Shown here one piece after another: positions 1-6,199 of a stretch of 6,711 nucleotides of DNA. Every line of letters begins with the position of its first letter. The stretch's first letter is position 1. The stretch is from UMGS1649 sp964481385 (GTDB lineage: Bacteria; Bacillota; Clostridia; TANB77; CAG-465). The stretch lies in NCBI GenBank assembly GCA_964481385.1, contig CAYZTN010000058.1:1-6711 (forward strand). The letters are read 5' to 3'. The notes below the pieces were generated by a model, which saw only the letters and a program-made list of their open reading frames with translations, made no database searches and was not told where the DNA came from. Position numbers and translations under genes: made by a program.

Positions 1-195
1 AATGCTACAGAACGTGTCAGGACAAAAGACCGCTACATTTCTGTATCATGGGCATACAAAAGACTGCATTTGTTTACTTGTAAAAACTGCGGTTACAAAT
101 CTAATGATGACCGTATTGGAGCAATGAATCTGTATCGCATGGGAATAAATTATCTTAGTGATAATCAAGTACCTAATACAGTTGTAGCAGAGTAA
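1..195 (+). CDS. tnpB: TnpB (IS200/IS605-family RNA-guided nuclease), C-terminal end, 5' truncated by the window
   Basis: The first 64 codons from position 1 are open and end at TAA (193-195). The sequence seen directly includes TCKNCGYKSNDDRIGAMNL at about residues 29-47 of the fragment. This is the second CxxC pair of the TnpB/Fanzor/Cas12-type zinc finger followed by the RuvC-III segment, with the catalytic Asp expected in the NDDR.GA.NL block. The first CxxC pair, the rest of the RuvC domain and any tnpA gene lie outside the window. From family knowledge, TnpB is a compact nuclease guided by an RNA derived from the element's right end, and it cleaves the donor site left empty after transposition. 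The structured right-end sequence that follows directly supports the assignment. Whether the gene is intact upstream cannot be judged. The family call is secure; the precise subgroup is not determined. Confidence 0.93.
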   Translation, partial: NATERVRTKDRYISVSWAYKRLHLFTCKNCGYKSNDDRIGAMNLYRMGINYLSDNQVPNTVVAE

Positions 196-344
196 ACTCT
201 GTTACAAAGGGTGCTGTCAACCACCCTATGATGTAACGCCACTTTAAGTAATAATACTTATTGGGGTTAAAAGGTCGGAGGCATAAGCCGTTACTACGAC
301 TGGGCAGTTACAAGCCCATTACCTTTAGGTGATGGGTAGTTGAC
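196..344 (+). ncRNA. IS605-type right end / predicted omega (reRNA) scaffold of TnpB
   Basis: The non-coding stretch after the tnpB stop is packed with helices. An outer stem 201-206/232-237 (GTTACA/TGTAAC) encloses 209-213/222-226 (GGGTG/CACCC). Then come 245-250/255-260 (TAAGTA/TACTTA), 273-277/297-301 enclosing GGC-ATAA-GCC (280-289), and a terminal hairpin CCCATTACC-TTTA-GGTGATGGG (315-336, one G-U pair) followed by TAGTTGAC. In this family the guide RNA scaffold overlaps the 3' end of tnpB and stops at the right end, so the guide would begin just beyond it. I place the boundary near 344 because of the GTTGAC after the terminal hairpin; the exact cleavage base is an inference. A competing stem TGGGC/GCCCA (301-305/314-318) overlaps the terminal hairpin. 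Confidence 0.8.
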
Positions 345-407
345 ATTTGGCGATAACTACTTCAATAATGTCAAATCAAGAGTGCTTGCCGAAAAATGCC
401 AAAAAAT

Positions 408-453
408 GTTGAGAAATATATGGATACTCGTTATAACTCATATATCTCTCAAC
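408..453 (-). terminator. Hairpin terminator at the end of the aspS-gpsA operon, possibly bidirectional
   Basis: A 15-nt arm at 408-422 pairs with 439-453 with one mismatch, around a 16-nt loop. On the - strand the hairpin starts 5 nt after the gpsA stop and is followed by CATTTTTTGGCATTTTT, a U-rich tail. On the + strand it is followed by TATTTTTAC, so it could also stop transcription leaving the IS element. Confidence 0.75.
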
Positions 454-458
454 TATTT

Positions 459-1403
459 TTACAATATAACCTGCGATACACCTTTTCCCATAAATACAAT
501 TTCATACAAATTATTTAATAAATTGCATTCGCCTTCATTCAAGTAATGGTGCAATGCACGTATAATGTTATATCCCTCTACCGTTTTTGCTCCAATTATA
601 TCAAAAGCTTGTGCTACCGTTTTTCCTTCCCCCAATAATTTTCCAAATGTATAATTTCTACTTTTATTGCTTGTACATGTAAGTATAAGGTCACCTATTC
701 CAGCATATGAATAAGCGGTTTTTGGTTTTTTTCCAAATTTATTTAATATATATGCTAGTTCTTTTTCACCAGTCGCAAGATATGCTGCTTTTGTAGAATC
801 TGCTGCATTTAATCCCTGAAGCATTCCAGCACCAATGGCTATTGCATTTTTTATAGCACCGCAGAGCTCAATCCCAACTACATCTGTAGTTTCATGTAAC
901 TTAATGCAACTGTCAGCAAACAAAGTATTAACGCTAGCTCTTACTCTACGCTTTGTTGATGCCAACATTAAATGAACAGGATGACCGTTTGCTATTTCTA
1001 TTGCAAATGACGGACCAGATAAAGCACAAATTTTCTCTTTATCAATATATTCTTCAATTATTTGACTAGTTGTTTTAAAAGTTTCGTCCTCTACTCCTTT
1101 TACAGTAGAAACTATTATTTGACTATTATACCATAGTTTCGTACTTTCAAAGATATTTCTTACTGCAACAAATGGTACAGCTAGTATAATTATGTCTGTA
1201 GATTTTAGTTTACTAATATCTGTCGTAACTTCTACACCACTAGCTAATTTTATTCCTTGTAAGAACTTTTTATTTTCTCTTGTATTACACAATTCACATT
1301 TCTCGTCTTCAAATTTAGTCCACATTAAAATATTATTTTTAGGGCTTAGGGTATTTGCAAGTGCAATACCCAGTGCTCCTGTTCCAATAATTCCTATTGT
1401 CAC
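459..1403 (-). CDS. gpsA: Glycerol-3-phosphate dehydrogenase [NAD(P)+]
   Basis: This enzyme reduces dihydroxyacetone phosphate to sn-glycerol 3-phosphate in the cytoplasm, the entry to phospholipid synthesis. The 314-residue product opens with the Rossmann dinucleotide motif GIIGTGALG (G7, G9, G12). It also has VKGVE (K102), LSGPSFAIEIANG (128-140), CGAIKNAIAIGAGM with the catalytic Lys expected at K185, and AGIGDLILTCTSNKSRN (234-250), whose SRN contacts substrate phosphate in the family. The start is GTG, chosen because AAGGAG (1411-1416) lies 7 nt upstream and the Rossmann motif follows at once. The gene starts 11 nt after aspS, and its RBS overlaps the aspS stop codon, which suggests translational coupling and shared T-box control. 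At 314 residues it is slightly shorter than many GpsA proteins, with a short C-terminal tail, but no core motif is missing. Confidence 0.95.
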   Translation of the reverse strand: MTIGIIGTGALGIALANTLSPKNNILMWTKFEDEKCELCNTRENKKFLQGIKLASGVEVTTDISKLKSTDIIILAVPFVAVRNIFESTKLWYNSQIIVSTVKGVEDETFKTTSQIIEEYIDKEKICALSGPSFAIEIANGHPVHLMLASTKRRVRASVNTLFADSCIKLHETTDVVGIELCGAIKNAIAIGAGMLQGLNAADSTKAAYLATGEKELAYILNKFGKKPKTAYSYAGIGDLILTCTSNKSRNYTFGKLLGEGKTVAQAFDIIGAKTVEGYNIIRALHHYLNEGECNLLNNLYEIVFMGKGVSQVIL

Positions 1404-1410
1404 AACTTTT

Positions 1411-1416
1411 CTCCTT
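1411..1416 (-). promoter_or_regulatory. gpsA ribosome binding site overlapping the aspS stop codon
   Basis: AAGGAG lies 7 nt before the GTG start, which supports GTG over a downstream ATG. Positions 1415-1416 also belong to the aspS TAA (1415-1417), so ribosomes finishing aspS are on top of the gpsA initiation site. Confidence 0.85.
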
Positions 1417-3196
1417 ATTGTATATCTATTTTTATTCCTAATTCGTTTAATTGCTTATCGTCTACTACGTTTGGCGCTTCTGTCATAGGGCACGCAGCGC
1501 TTTTATCCTTAGGAAACGCTATTGTATCTCTTATTGAGTCTAATCCTAATATTAGCATTATTAGTCTATCAAAGCCATATGCAAGTCCTCCATGTGGTGG
1601 TACACCATATTTAAAAGCATCTAACAAGAAGCCAAATCTTTCTTGTGCTTGTTCGTCGGTAAAGCCTAACAAGTTAAACACTCTATTTTGAATTTCTCTT
1701 GAATGAATTCTGATACTTCCTCCACCAAGTTCTGTACCGTTTAATACTATATCATAAGCTTTAGCTCTTACGTCTAATGGTCTTTCTTCCATAAATGCTA
1801 AGTCTTCATCTTTTGGTGCAGTAAATGGATGGTGAACGGCTTTACATCTATTGTTTTCTTCGTCCCACTCGAACATTGGGAAATCTACTACCCATAAGAA
1901 TTTATACACACCTTCTGGTATCATGTTCATTCTACGAGCCATTTCGCATCTAAGTGCTCCTAATGCCGCAAACACAATATCGTTTTTATCTGCAACAAAT
2001 AGCACTAAATCGCCTTCTTTTGCATTTGCTCTTTCAATTACTTTTGCAATTTGTTCTTCTGTCATAAATCTTAATATATTAGATTTATATTCTCCGTTTT
2101 CAATAGCAAATGAAGCTAAACCTTTAGCTTTATATATCTTAACAAAGTCTATTAACTCGTCTACTTGTTTTCTAGTATAGCCTGCTGCTCCTGGTACTGT
2201 GATTGTTCTTACGCTTCCACCATTTTTTATAGCATCAGCAAATACTTTAAATTCACAACCCTCAAATATATCTGACATATCTGTAAGTTCCATGCCAAAT
2301 CTTATATCTGGTTTATCACTACCAAAACGCTCCATTGCTTCGCTATATGGCATTCTTTGGAATGGTACTTCAATATCTATTCCACGAATTTCTTTAAATA
2401 CTTTCTGTAAATATCTTTCATTTATGTCTATAATCTGGTCTTCATCTATGAAAGATAATTCCATATCTATTTGTGTAAATTCTGGTTGTCTATCTGCACG
2501 TAAGTCTTCATCTCTAAAACATCTTGCAATTTGAATATATCTGTCATAACCAGATAACATTAAAAGTTGTTTAAATAATTGTGGAGATTGTGGCAATGCA
2601 TAAAACATTCCTTTATTTACTCTACTTGGTACAAGATAATCACGTGCTCCCTCTGGAGTTGACTTTGTAAGCATTGGTGTTTCTACCTCAATAAAACCTT
2701 CATCATGGAAGAAGTTACGTGTAATATGTGCAATCTCACTTTTTAGTTTTAGATTTCTTTGCATGTGCGCACTTCTTAAATCTAAGTATCTATATTTCAT
2801 TCTTGTTTGGTCAGATACCATGTTTGCTTCTTCTATTTGGAATGGTAATACATCGCTTTCAGATAATACTCTTATACTATCTGCAACGATTTCAATTTCT
2901 CCTGTTGGTATTTTTGCATTTACTTTATCTGTATCTCTCAATACTACTGTACCTTCCACAGATAATACATATTCGTTATGTATTTTGCTTGCTTTTTCAA
3001 AGTCTTGTGGTACGTTCTTTTCGTCTATTACTATTTGTACAATTCCACTTCTATCTCTTAAATCTACAAATATAATTTTACCCATATCACGACGAGCTGC
3101 AACCCAACCCATTGCAGTAACGTGCTTACCTACATTTTCTTTTGTAAACTCAGCGCATCTTGCTGTTCTTTTTTGTCCTGTAATTAATTCTGACAT
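1415..3196 (-). CDS. aspS: Aspartyl-tRNA synthetase (class II, bacterial type)
   Basis: This enzyme charges tRNA-Asp with aspartate using ATP, in the cytoplasm. At 593 residues it has the usual bacterial length. The N-terminal OB-fold anticodon-binding domain contains GWVAARRDMGKIIFVDLRD (30-48). The class II core shows motif 1 around FIEVETPML (168-176), the aspartate-site segment QSPQLFKQ (203-210), motif 2 with RCFRDEDLRADRQPEFTQID (225-244), HHPFTAP (455-461), GGGSIRIH (491-498) and motif 3 GGLAYGFDRL (536-545, R544). The bacterial GAD insertion domain lies at roughly 290-420. ATG is preceded by AAGGAGG (3205-3211) at 8-nt spacing. M38 takes the position that is usually Leu in tRNA-Asp-specific enzymes and His in non-discriminating ones, so a discriminating enzyme is more likely; that is an inference. 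Expression is controlled by the T-box leader upstream, and gpsA is co-transcribed downstream. Confidence 0.98.
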   Translation of the reverse strand: MSELITGQKRTARCAEFTKENVGKHVTAMGWVAARRDMGKIIFVDLRDRSGIVQIVIDEKNVPQDFEKASKIHNEYVLSVEGTVVLRDTDKVNAKIPTGEIEIVADSIRVLSESDVLPFQIEEANMVSDQTRMKYRYLDLRSAHMQRNLKLKSEIAHITRNFFHDEGFIEVETPMLTKSTPEGARDYLVPSRVNKGMFYALPQSPQLFKQLLMLSGYDRYIQIARCFRDEDLRADRQPEFTQIDMELSFIDEDQIIDINERYLQKVFKEIRGIDIEVPFQRMPYSEAMERFGSDKPDIRFGMELTDMSDIFEGCEFKVFADAIKNGGSVRTITVPGAAGYTRKQVDELIDFVKIYKAKGLASFAIENGEYKSNILRFMTEEQIAKVIERANAKEGDLVLFVADKNDIVFAALGALRCEMARRMNMIPEGVYKFLWVVDFPMFEWDEENNRCKAVHHPFTAPKDEDLAFMEERPLDVRAKAYDIVLNGTELGGGSIRIHSREIQNRVFNLLGFTDEQAQERFGFLLDAFKYGVPPHGGLAYGFDRLIMLILGLDSIRDTIAFPKDKSAACPMTEAPNVVDDKQLNELGIKIDIQ

Positions 3197-3204
3197 AATT
3201 TTTT

Positions 3205-3211
3205 CCTCCTT
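3205..3211 (-). promoter_or_regulatory. aspS ribosome binding site
   Basis: AAGGAGG lies 8 nt upstream of the aspS ATG, a near-perfect anti-16S match. It lies beyond the T-box terminator, so regulation acts on transcription readthrough and not by hiding the RBS. Confidence 0.9.
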
Positions 3212-3230
3212 AAAAATTAAACTTCATATT

Positions 3231-3282
3231 AAAAAACTTTCGTCCTCTAATATGTTAAAAACACATACTAGGGGCGAAAGTT
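3231..3282 (-). terminator. T-box-regulated intrinsic terminator in the aspS leader
   Basis: AACTTTCG (3282-3275) pairs with CGAAAGTT (3242-3235), with further imperfect pairing through GTATGTG/AACATAT above. A run of T (six including the stem end) and TAATATG follow. It lies between the T-box core and the aspS RBS. Confidence 0.9.
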
Positions 3283-3305
3283 ATATATTTTCGCGGTGCC
3301 ACCCT
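3270..3305 (-). promoter_or_regulatory. T-box antiterminator element
   Basis: AGGG (3305-3302) pairs with CCCT (3273-3270) and GCGAA (3293-3289) with TTCGC (3278-3274), leaving TGGCACC as the bulge that binds the tRNA acceptor end. It shares the TTCGCCCC strand with the terminator stem, so only one of the two can form. Confidence 0.9.
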
Positions 3306-3473
3306 ATATTTTACTCATTTAACATTTACGCAGTATCACGGAACTATTTTTCATAGTTCTGCTCTAAAGGTGTCTTTCAAATACTCTTTGTTTAAAGCAC
3401 TTACAGCCAAGGTGCTTCTCTCTTAAAACCAGTGTATACTCTACTTTTCCTTCGTCACAGCATTTATGTATAC

Positions 3474-3502
3474 AGTATACTATTCTACTTGACATTTGTC
3501 AA
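3474..3502 (-). promoter_or_regulatory. aspS-gpsA operon promoter (sigma-A type)
   Basis: TTGACA (3502-3497) and TATACT (3479-3474) are separated by exactly 17 nt, a near-consensus housekeeping promoter. Transcription should start around 3467, just before the T-box Stem I. The -35 hexamer lies inside a perfect dyad CTTGACA-AA-TGTCAAG (3503-3488). Confidence 0.93.
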
Positions 3503-3552
3503 GCTGTCTTTTTTAAGTTATTCAGCTGTTGTTATATATATATTTACTCCTA

Positions 3553-4218
3553 TTAATTAAATACAATTAACTCAATAAGAAGAATTAAAATTGAAATTAT
3601 TGATAAAACAATAGTAGCAATAGCTTTTCCTCTTTTTCGAGTCTTCAAACCTTGTAACGCAAAATAGAAATCTATAACATATGCAAACAATCCCATGGCA
3701 ATTCCTGCAAAAGAAGCAACTAAGCCTAAAATTGAAAACCAAAAACCAATTTCACACATTGTCTCTTGTTTCTTTTGAGTTTCATTTTTAAAAGTCTGTG
3801 AAAAGCTGTTTTGTGGTTGTTGCTCATAATTTTGATTTATAGGTTGTCCAGTTTGTGGATCAAAGTTTACTTGTCCGTAATTAATGTTATTATTCACTCC
3901 ATTTAATTTTTCTATTTCACTAAATAATGTACTTAGTGAATTACGATAATTCATTGCTAAAATGTTAAAGTTATTTTGCTCTAGTGGAAACTGTCCAAAA
4001 GTTCCATCTAGCCACGCATAGATAGTTATTGTTTGATTGGCAATAAAGTAGGTCAACCCTCTATATCCCGCCATTTGATTTCCAGCACGAAAATATTGTT
4101 CTCCCTTTTTTTCATAAAGTACAAAGCCATTAGCAGATAAATAACTTTGCATTAATTGATTTACCGTATTACCATCACACTCAAATTGTAGTGTATAGTT
4201 ACTTTTTTCCTTTTTCAC
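3553..4218 (-). CDS. Small membrane protein with DUF4190-like C-terminus, function unknown
   Basis: The product is 221 residues if it starts at the GTG at 4218. That start is preferred because GGGGGGAGG (4236-4228) sits 9 nt upstream; the longer TTG start at 4245 would place this purine run inside the coding sequence. Three regions are visible. The N-terminal soluble part, to about residue 110, is rich in aromatic and beta-type segments. A Gln/Asn-rich linker follows (about 111-155, including GQPINQNYEQQPQNSF). The C-terminus has two hydrophobic helices separated by LQGLKTRKRGKAIA, the layout of the DUF4190 family (helix, basic loop, Gly/Ala-rich helix). There is no signal peptide, so the N-terminal domain is probably cytoplasmic. 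Similar architectures often carry a zinc ribbon at the N-terminus; no CxxC pairs are present here. No function is assigned. It lies upstream of the aspS promoter with no clear terminator between them. Confidence 0.8.
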   Translation of the reverse strand: MKKEKSNYTLQFECDGNTVNQLMQSYLSANGFVLYEKKGEQYFRAGNQMAGYRGLTYFIANQTITIYAWLDGTFGQFPLEQNNFNILAMNYRNSLSTLFSEIEKLNGVNNNINYGQVNFDPQTGQPINQNYEQQPQNSFSQTFKNETQKKQETMCEIGFWFSILGLVASFAGIAMGLFAYVIDFYFALQGLKTRKRGKAIATIVLSIISILILLIELIVFN

Positions 4219-4227
4219 TAATTCTAA

Positions 4228-4236
4228 CCTCCCCCC
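4228..4236 (-). promoter_or_regulatory. Ribosome binding site that decides the GTG start at 4218
   Basis: GGGGGGAGG ends 9 nt before GTG. It lies downstream of the TTG codon that would open the longer reading, so the shorter protein is better supported. Confidence 0.7.
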
Positions 4237-4315
4237 AAAATACAAGCATCACTAGTAATATTTCAAAAACTCAATGCCACTTTTACTATACGGTAGTCTA
4301 TCACATAATTCTTTC

Positions 4316-4336
4316 TTTGTCACTATTTTTGACAAA
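4316..4336 (-). repeat. Inverted repeat upstream of the DUF4190-like gene
   Basis: TTTGTCA (4336-4330) and TGACAAA (4322-4316) are perfect 7-nt arms around a 7-nt spacer, in the 200-nt gap between the surface-protein terminator and the small membrane protein. It could be a protein-binding dyad or a weak hairpin. No convincing -35/-10 pair was found in this gap, although TATAGT (4290-4285) is a possible -10. Confidence 0.4.
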
Positions 4337-4343
4337 TTTTACT

Positions 4344-4378
4344 AAAAATTTTGGTAGACATTATACATACCTACCAAA
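4344..4378 (-). terminator. Intrinsic terminator of the surface protein gene
   Basis: TTTGGTAG (4378-4371) pairs perfectly with CTACCAAA (4357-4350) around a 13-nt loop and is followed by ATTTTT (4349-4344). It lies 45 nt after the TAA of the surface protein gene. On the + strand there is no T-run after the stem, so it works in one direction. Confidence 0.8.
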
Positions 4379-4610
4379 TTACAAAATACAAATTAGTTAT
4401 TTCAATTTTTTGTATTCATTTTTCTATTTTCTTTTCTTACATACAACTACACCAGCTAATGTAATCATTGTTGTAATTGATGATAATGAAACTGCATTTA
4501 ATACTTCTGTTTCACTTCCTGTTTTTGGTGTATCGTCTAATTCACCTTTATTTGGTTTATTATTATTTTCTGGTTTTGTTGGATTAACACTTGCTTTTTC
4601 TGTTATTAAA

Positions 4611-4763
4611 GATACCATAAATGGTGATAGGCTATCTACTGTTATTGTTATCTTTCCATCTTTTACTGTTCCTTCAAAGTACTCATATTCTTTTCCGTTT
4701 TTTAAGTGTCCTATTACATACTTTTTACCATTATGTTCTGCTCCAACATTAAATGTTAATTCT
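4611..4763 (-). repeat. Intragenic repeat, module B copy
   Basis: This 153-nt block matches 5001-5153 with 14 differences by my count (about 91% identity) and no gaps, at a period of exactly 390 nt (130 codons). It encodes ELTFNVG through KITITVDSLSPFMVS. Most differences are third-position or conservative, so the protein is conserved. Confidence 0.9.
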
Positions 4764-5000
4764 AAGCTTCCTTCAAAACTTCCTGAACTTGTATGTATAT
4801 CGTATGCTATTAACTCTGAAGAATCATATTTACTTTTGTCTATAGCTTTCTCAAGTCCATCTAACAAACTCTTATACAACTCATTTATCTTTTCGATTTC
4901 TGTTGTTTCTATTGTAAATGTACCTTTTCCACTAATTGTAACTGATATATCATTTTTCAACTCTTCCTCTTCTACAGTTACTCCTTTTTCAGATATGAAA

Positions 5001-5153
5001 GATATCATGAATGGTGATAAGCTATCTACTGTTATTGTTATCTTTCCGTCTTTTACTGTTCCTTCAAAGTACTCATACTCTAGTCCATGTTTTAAATGTC
5101 CTATTACATATTTTTTACCGTTATATTCTTCTCCAACATTAAATGTTAATTCT
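5001..5153 (-). repeat. Intragenic repeat, module A copy
   Basis: This is the upstream copy of the 153-nt block at 4611-4763. The identical runs (for example the roughly 27 nt from about 5021) are long enough for recombination, which would remove 390 bp in frame. Confidence 0.9.
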
Positions 5154-5177
5154 ATGTCTCCTCCAAATCTATGGCCA

Positions 5178-5363
5178 TTACCATAGCCTCCACCGTACTA
5201 CAGCTACATGAAGATCAAAAGCAATTACGTTTGAAGAAGCATATTTGTCTGTATCTATAGCTTTCTCAAGTTCATCTAGTAATCTTTTATACAACGCATC
5301 TGTTGTAGGAATTTCTGTTGCACCTATGTTCCCATATACATAATTCATACCGTTTGGCAGAAG
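5178..5363 (-). pseudogene. Surface protein fragment 4: start of repeat module A
   Basis: This short open stretch reads NGMNYVYGNIGATEIPTTDA, then LYKRLLDELEKAIDTDKYAS and NVIAFDLHVA, and stops at 5178 after nonsense (VVRWRLW). It matches LYKSLLDGLEKAIDKSKYDS and ELIAYDIH in the downstream module B, which proves it is coding and part of the repeated domain. The spacing between matched anchors is 390 nt on one side of the junction and 415 nt on the other. The 25-nt excess is eight codons plus one base, which places the fourth break inside this module. Confidence 0.75.
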
Positions 5364-5910
5364 CTACAATGGAAACCCCAGTAAACATGCAGGATACTGT
5401 TCCAACATCACCAGAAACTTCTGGTTCCTCACCTTCATCTGATAGTTGATATCCCTCCAGCTTAAATTTTCCACCATTTTTAGCATAAACTACAGGCGTA
5501 ACACCTTCTTTCAAATTGTCTAAAGTATTTGTATATACATAAGCAACATGAATATCGGTCCCCAAACCAGGCAAGCTAAATTCCACTGGTTGGATTCCTG
5601 CATATTTCAAAGTTCCAAAGTTCTCAATTTCTATACTTTCTCCTTGAAATTGTTCCGTGTACAACTTAGCATATGTTTCTTTTTTATCAACTGTAGAAGG
5701 TATCTTAAAATATTCTAAGCCATCTTTATTTACGTATTCAATACAAGTACCAAAATACTTTTCCGATGTAAGGTATATTCCTTCGAAATAAGCCCAAATA
5801 TTACAAGAACTACCATCTTTATATTGAACTGTAATCCATCTATTAGTACCACCATATTCCCCCTCTATATCAAATCTCACTACGCCATCAACATTTGAGC
5901 CGTAACCCAC
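5287..5910 (-). pseudogene. Surface protein fragment 3: large extracellular segment
   Basis: This 207-codon stretch contains GYGSNVDGVVRFDIEGEYGG, many aromatic residues and alternating hydrophobic positions typical of beta-sandwich surface domains, and an acidic segment SDEGEEPEVSGDVG. Its last 31 or so codons, after SIVASAK, switch to implausible Cys/Arg/Asn-rich sequence (YELCIWEHRCNRNSYNRCVV), while the adjacent frame carries the expected NGMNYVYGNIGATEIPTTDA. No domain family is recognised. There is no RBS at the first ATG. Confidence 0.75.
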
Positions 5911-6199
5911 AAGCGTTTAATTCACCAGAAAATACTATGTATTTTTCCCCATCTATTTCCTCTATTTTAACATCTGTTGCTTCTTCATATTTCTTCCATT
6001 CAACATTCCCATTTTCATAATGCACTTGCCTTGATTTATAATATTTGTCTATATTATCAAGTGATATATCTGAAGATACTCTAAGTTTAATTTCTGCAGT
6101 ATATTTTTTATCACTCTTAGCAAACTCTTCTAGCTTAGCTTGATCAATACCTGATACCCTTATCGACCCCCCTGCATATGTTTTTGTTCCGGTAATCAC
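5888..6199 (-). pseudogene. Surface protein fragment 2: extracellular beta-rich segment
   Basis: The open stretch has meaningful sequence from GTKTYAGGSIRVSGIDQAKL through EEIDGEKYIVFSGELNA, then ends in CGLRLKC and a stop at 5888. The GTG at 6199 is only the first start-like codon and has no RBS, so this is not an independent gene. It has no Cys, a low-complexity Lys/Glu composition and predicted strands, as expected for a secreted Gram-positive surface protein. Removing one T near 5915 joins it in frame to the next segment as LNA-VGYGSNVDG. Confidence 0.75.

Larger units (their letters stand above)
1..344 (+). mobile_element. IS200/IS605-family element, right part only
   Basis: This spans the TnpB tail plus the subterminal hairpin-bearing right end. 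Elements of this family have no terminal inverted repeats and make no target duplication, so only the right boundary (about 344) can be estimated here. The left end and any Y1 transposase tnpA are outside the window. The element sits downstream of, and convergent with, gpsA. It does not interrupt any gene visible here. Confidence 0.8.
3231..3467 (-). promoter_or_regulatory. T-box riboswitch leader of aspS, Asp (GAC) specifier
   Basis: The T-box core AGGGTGGCACCGCGA (3305-3291) is a perfect consensus. The UGGN bulge reads TGGC (3301-3298), whose C can pair with G73 of tRNA-Asp. Stem I begins after TGACGAAGG; it has the S-turn AGTA (3445-3442), an AGAGAG bulge and a distal hairpin AAGCAC/GTGCTT, and its sides pair as ATAC/GTAT, GTTT/AAAC and AAGG/CCTT. 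The specifier loop reads GAAAGACA with GAC (3374-3372), an Asp codon. Stem III is GAACTAT-GAAAA-ATAGTTC (3359-3341). Antiterminator pairing GCGAA/TTCGC plus AGGG/CCCT excludes the terminator. Uncharged tRNA-Asp should therefore raise aspS-gpsA transcription. The 5' end is set by the promoter spacing. Confidence 0.96.
4424..5197 (-). pseudogene. Surface protein fragment 5: repeat modules and sortase sorting signal
   Basis: This is the longest clean C-terminal piece, open from TAC at 5197 (YGGGYGNGHRFGGD) to TAA at 4424. It holds the rest of module A, all of module B (both with NGKKYVIGHLK, YEYFEGTVKDGKITITVDSL and SPFM), a Pro/Asn/Lys-rich wall-spanning linker (NPTKPENNNKPNKGE) and the sorting signal: DTPKTG, a hydrophobic stretch LNAVSLSSITTMITLAGVVV, and CKKRK. 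TPKTG departs from LPXTG but fits the relaxed xPXTG motifs common in Clostridia. An internal ATG at 5008 could start a separate protein, but it has no RBS or signal peptide, so a standalone gene is unlikely. Confidence 0.8.

Noticed and set aside
340..546. + strand ORF of 68 codons starting at the IS right end
   Set aside because: It begins on the terminal TAGTTGAC of the element, runs through the terminator hairpin and into the 3' end of gpsA; there is no RBS.
1192..3356. Several + strand ORFs across gpsA and aspS (1192-1488, 1851-2180, 2199-2534, 2728-3075, 2763-3356)
   Set aside because: All are antisense to two clearly conserved housekeeping genes or to the T-box leader, and have no plausible product or RBS.
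3512..3552. Terminator between the DUF4190-like gene and the aspS promoter
   Set aside because: Only a 5-bp AGCTG/CAGCT pairing with a long loop and no T-run is present; readthrough into the aspS leader remains possible.
4219..4245. Nine extra N-terminal codons from a TTG start for the DUF4190-like protein
   Set aside because: The only good ribosome binding site lies inside this extension and is correctly spaced for the GTG at 4218.
4611..5153. CRISPR-like or satellite repeats
   Set aside because: There are only two copies, 390 nt apart, in frame within a coding region, so they are protein-module repeats.
4191..5186. Long + strand ORF (331 codons) antisense to the surface protein
   Set aside because: It mirrors the repeat modules and wall-anchor region on the - strand, has no RBS, and its Phe/Ser/Ile-rich product is typical of an antisense shadow of AT-rich coding DNA.
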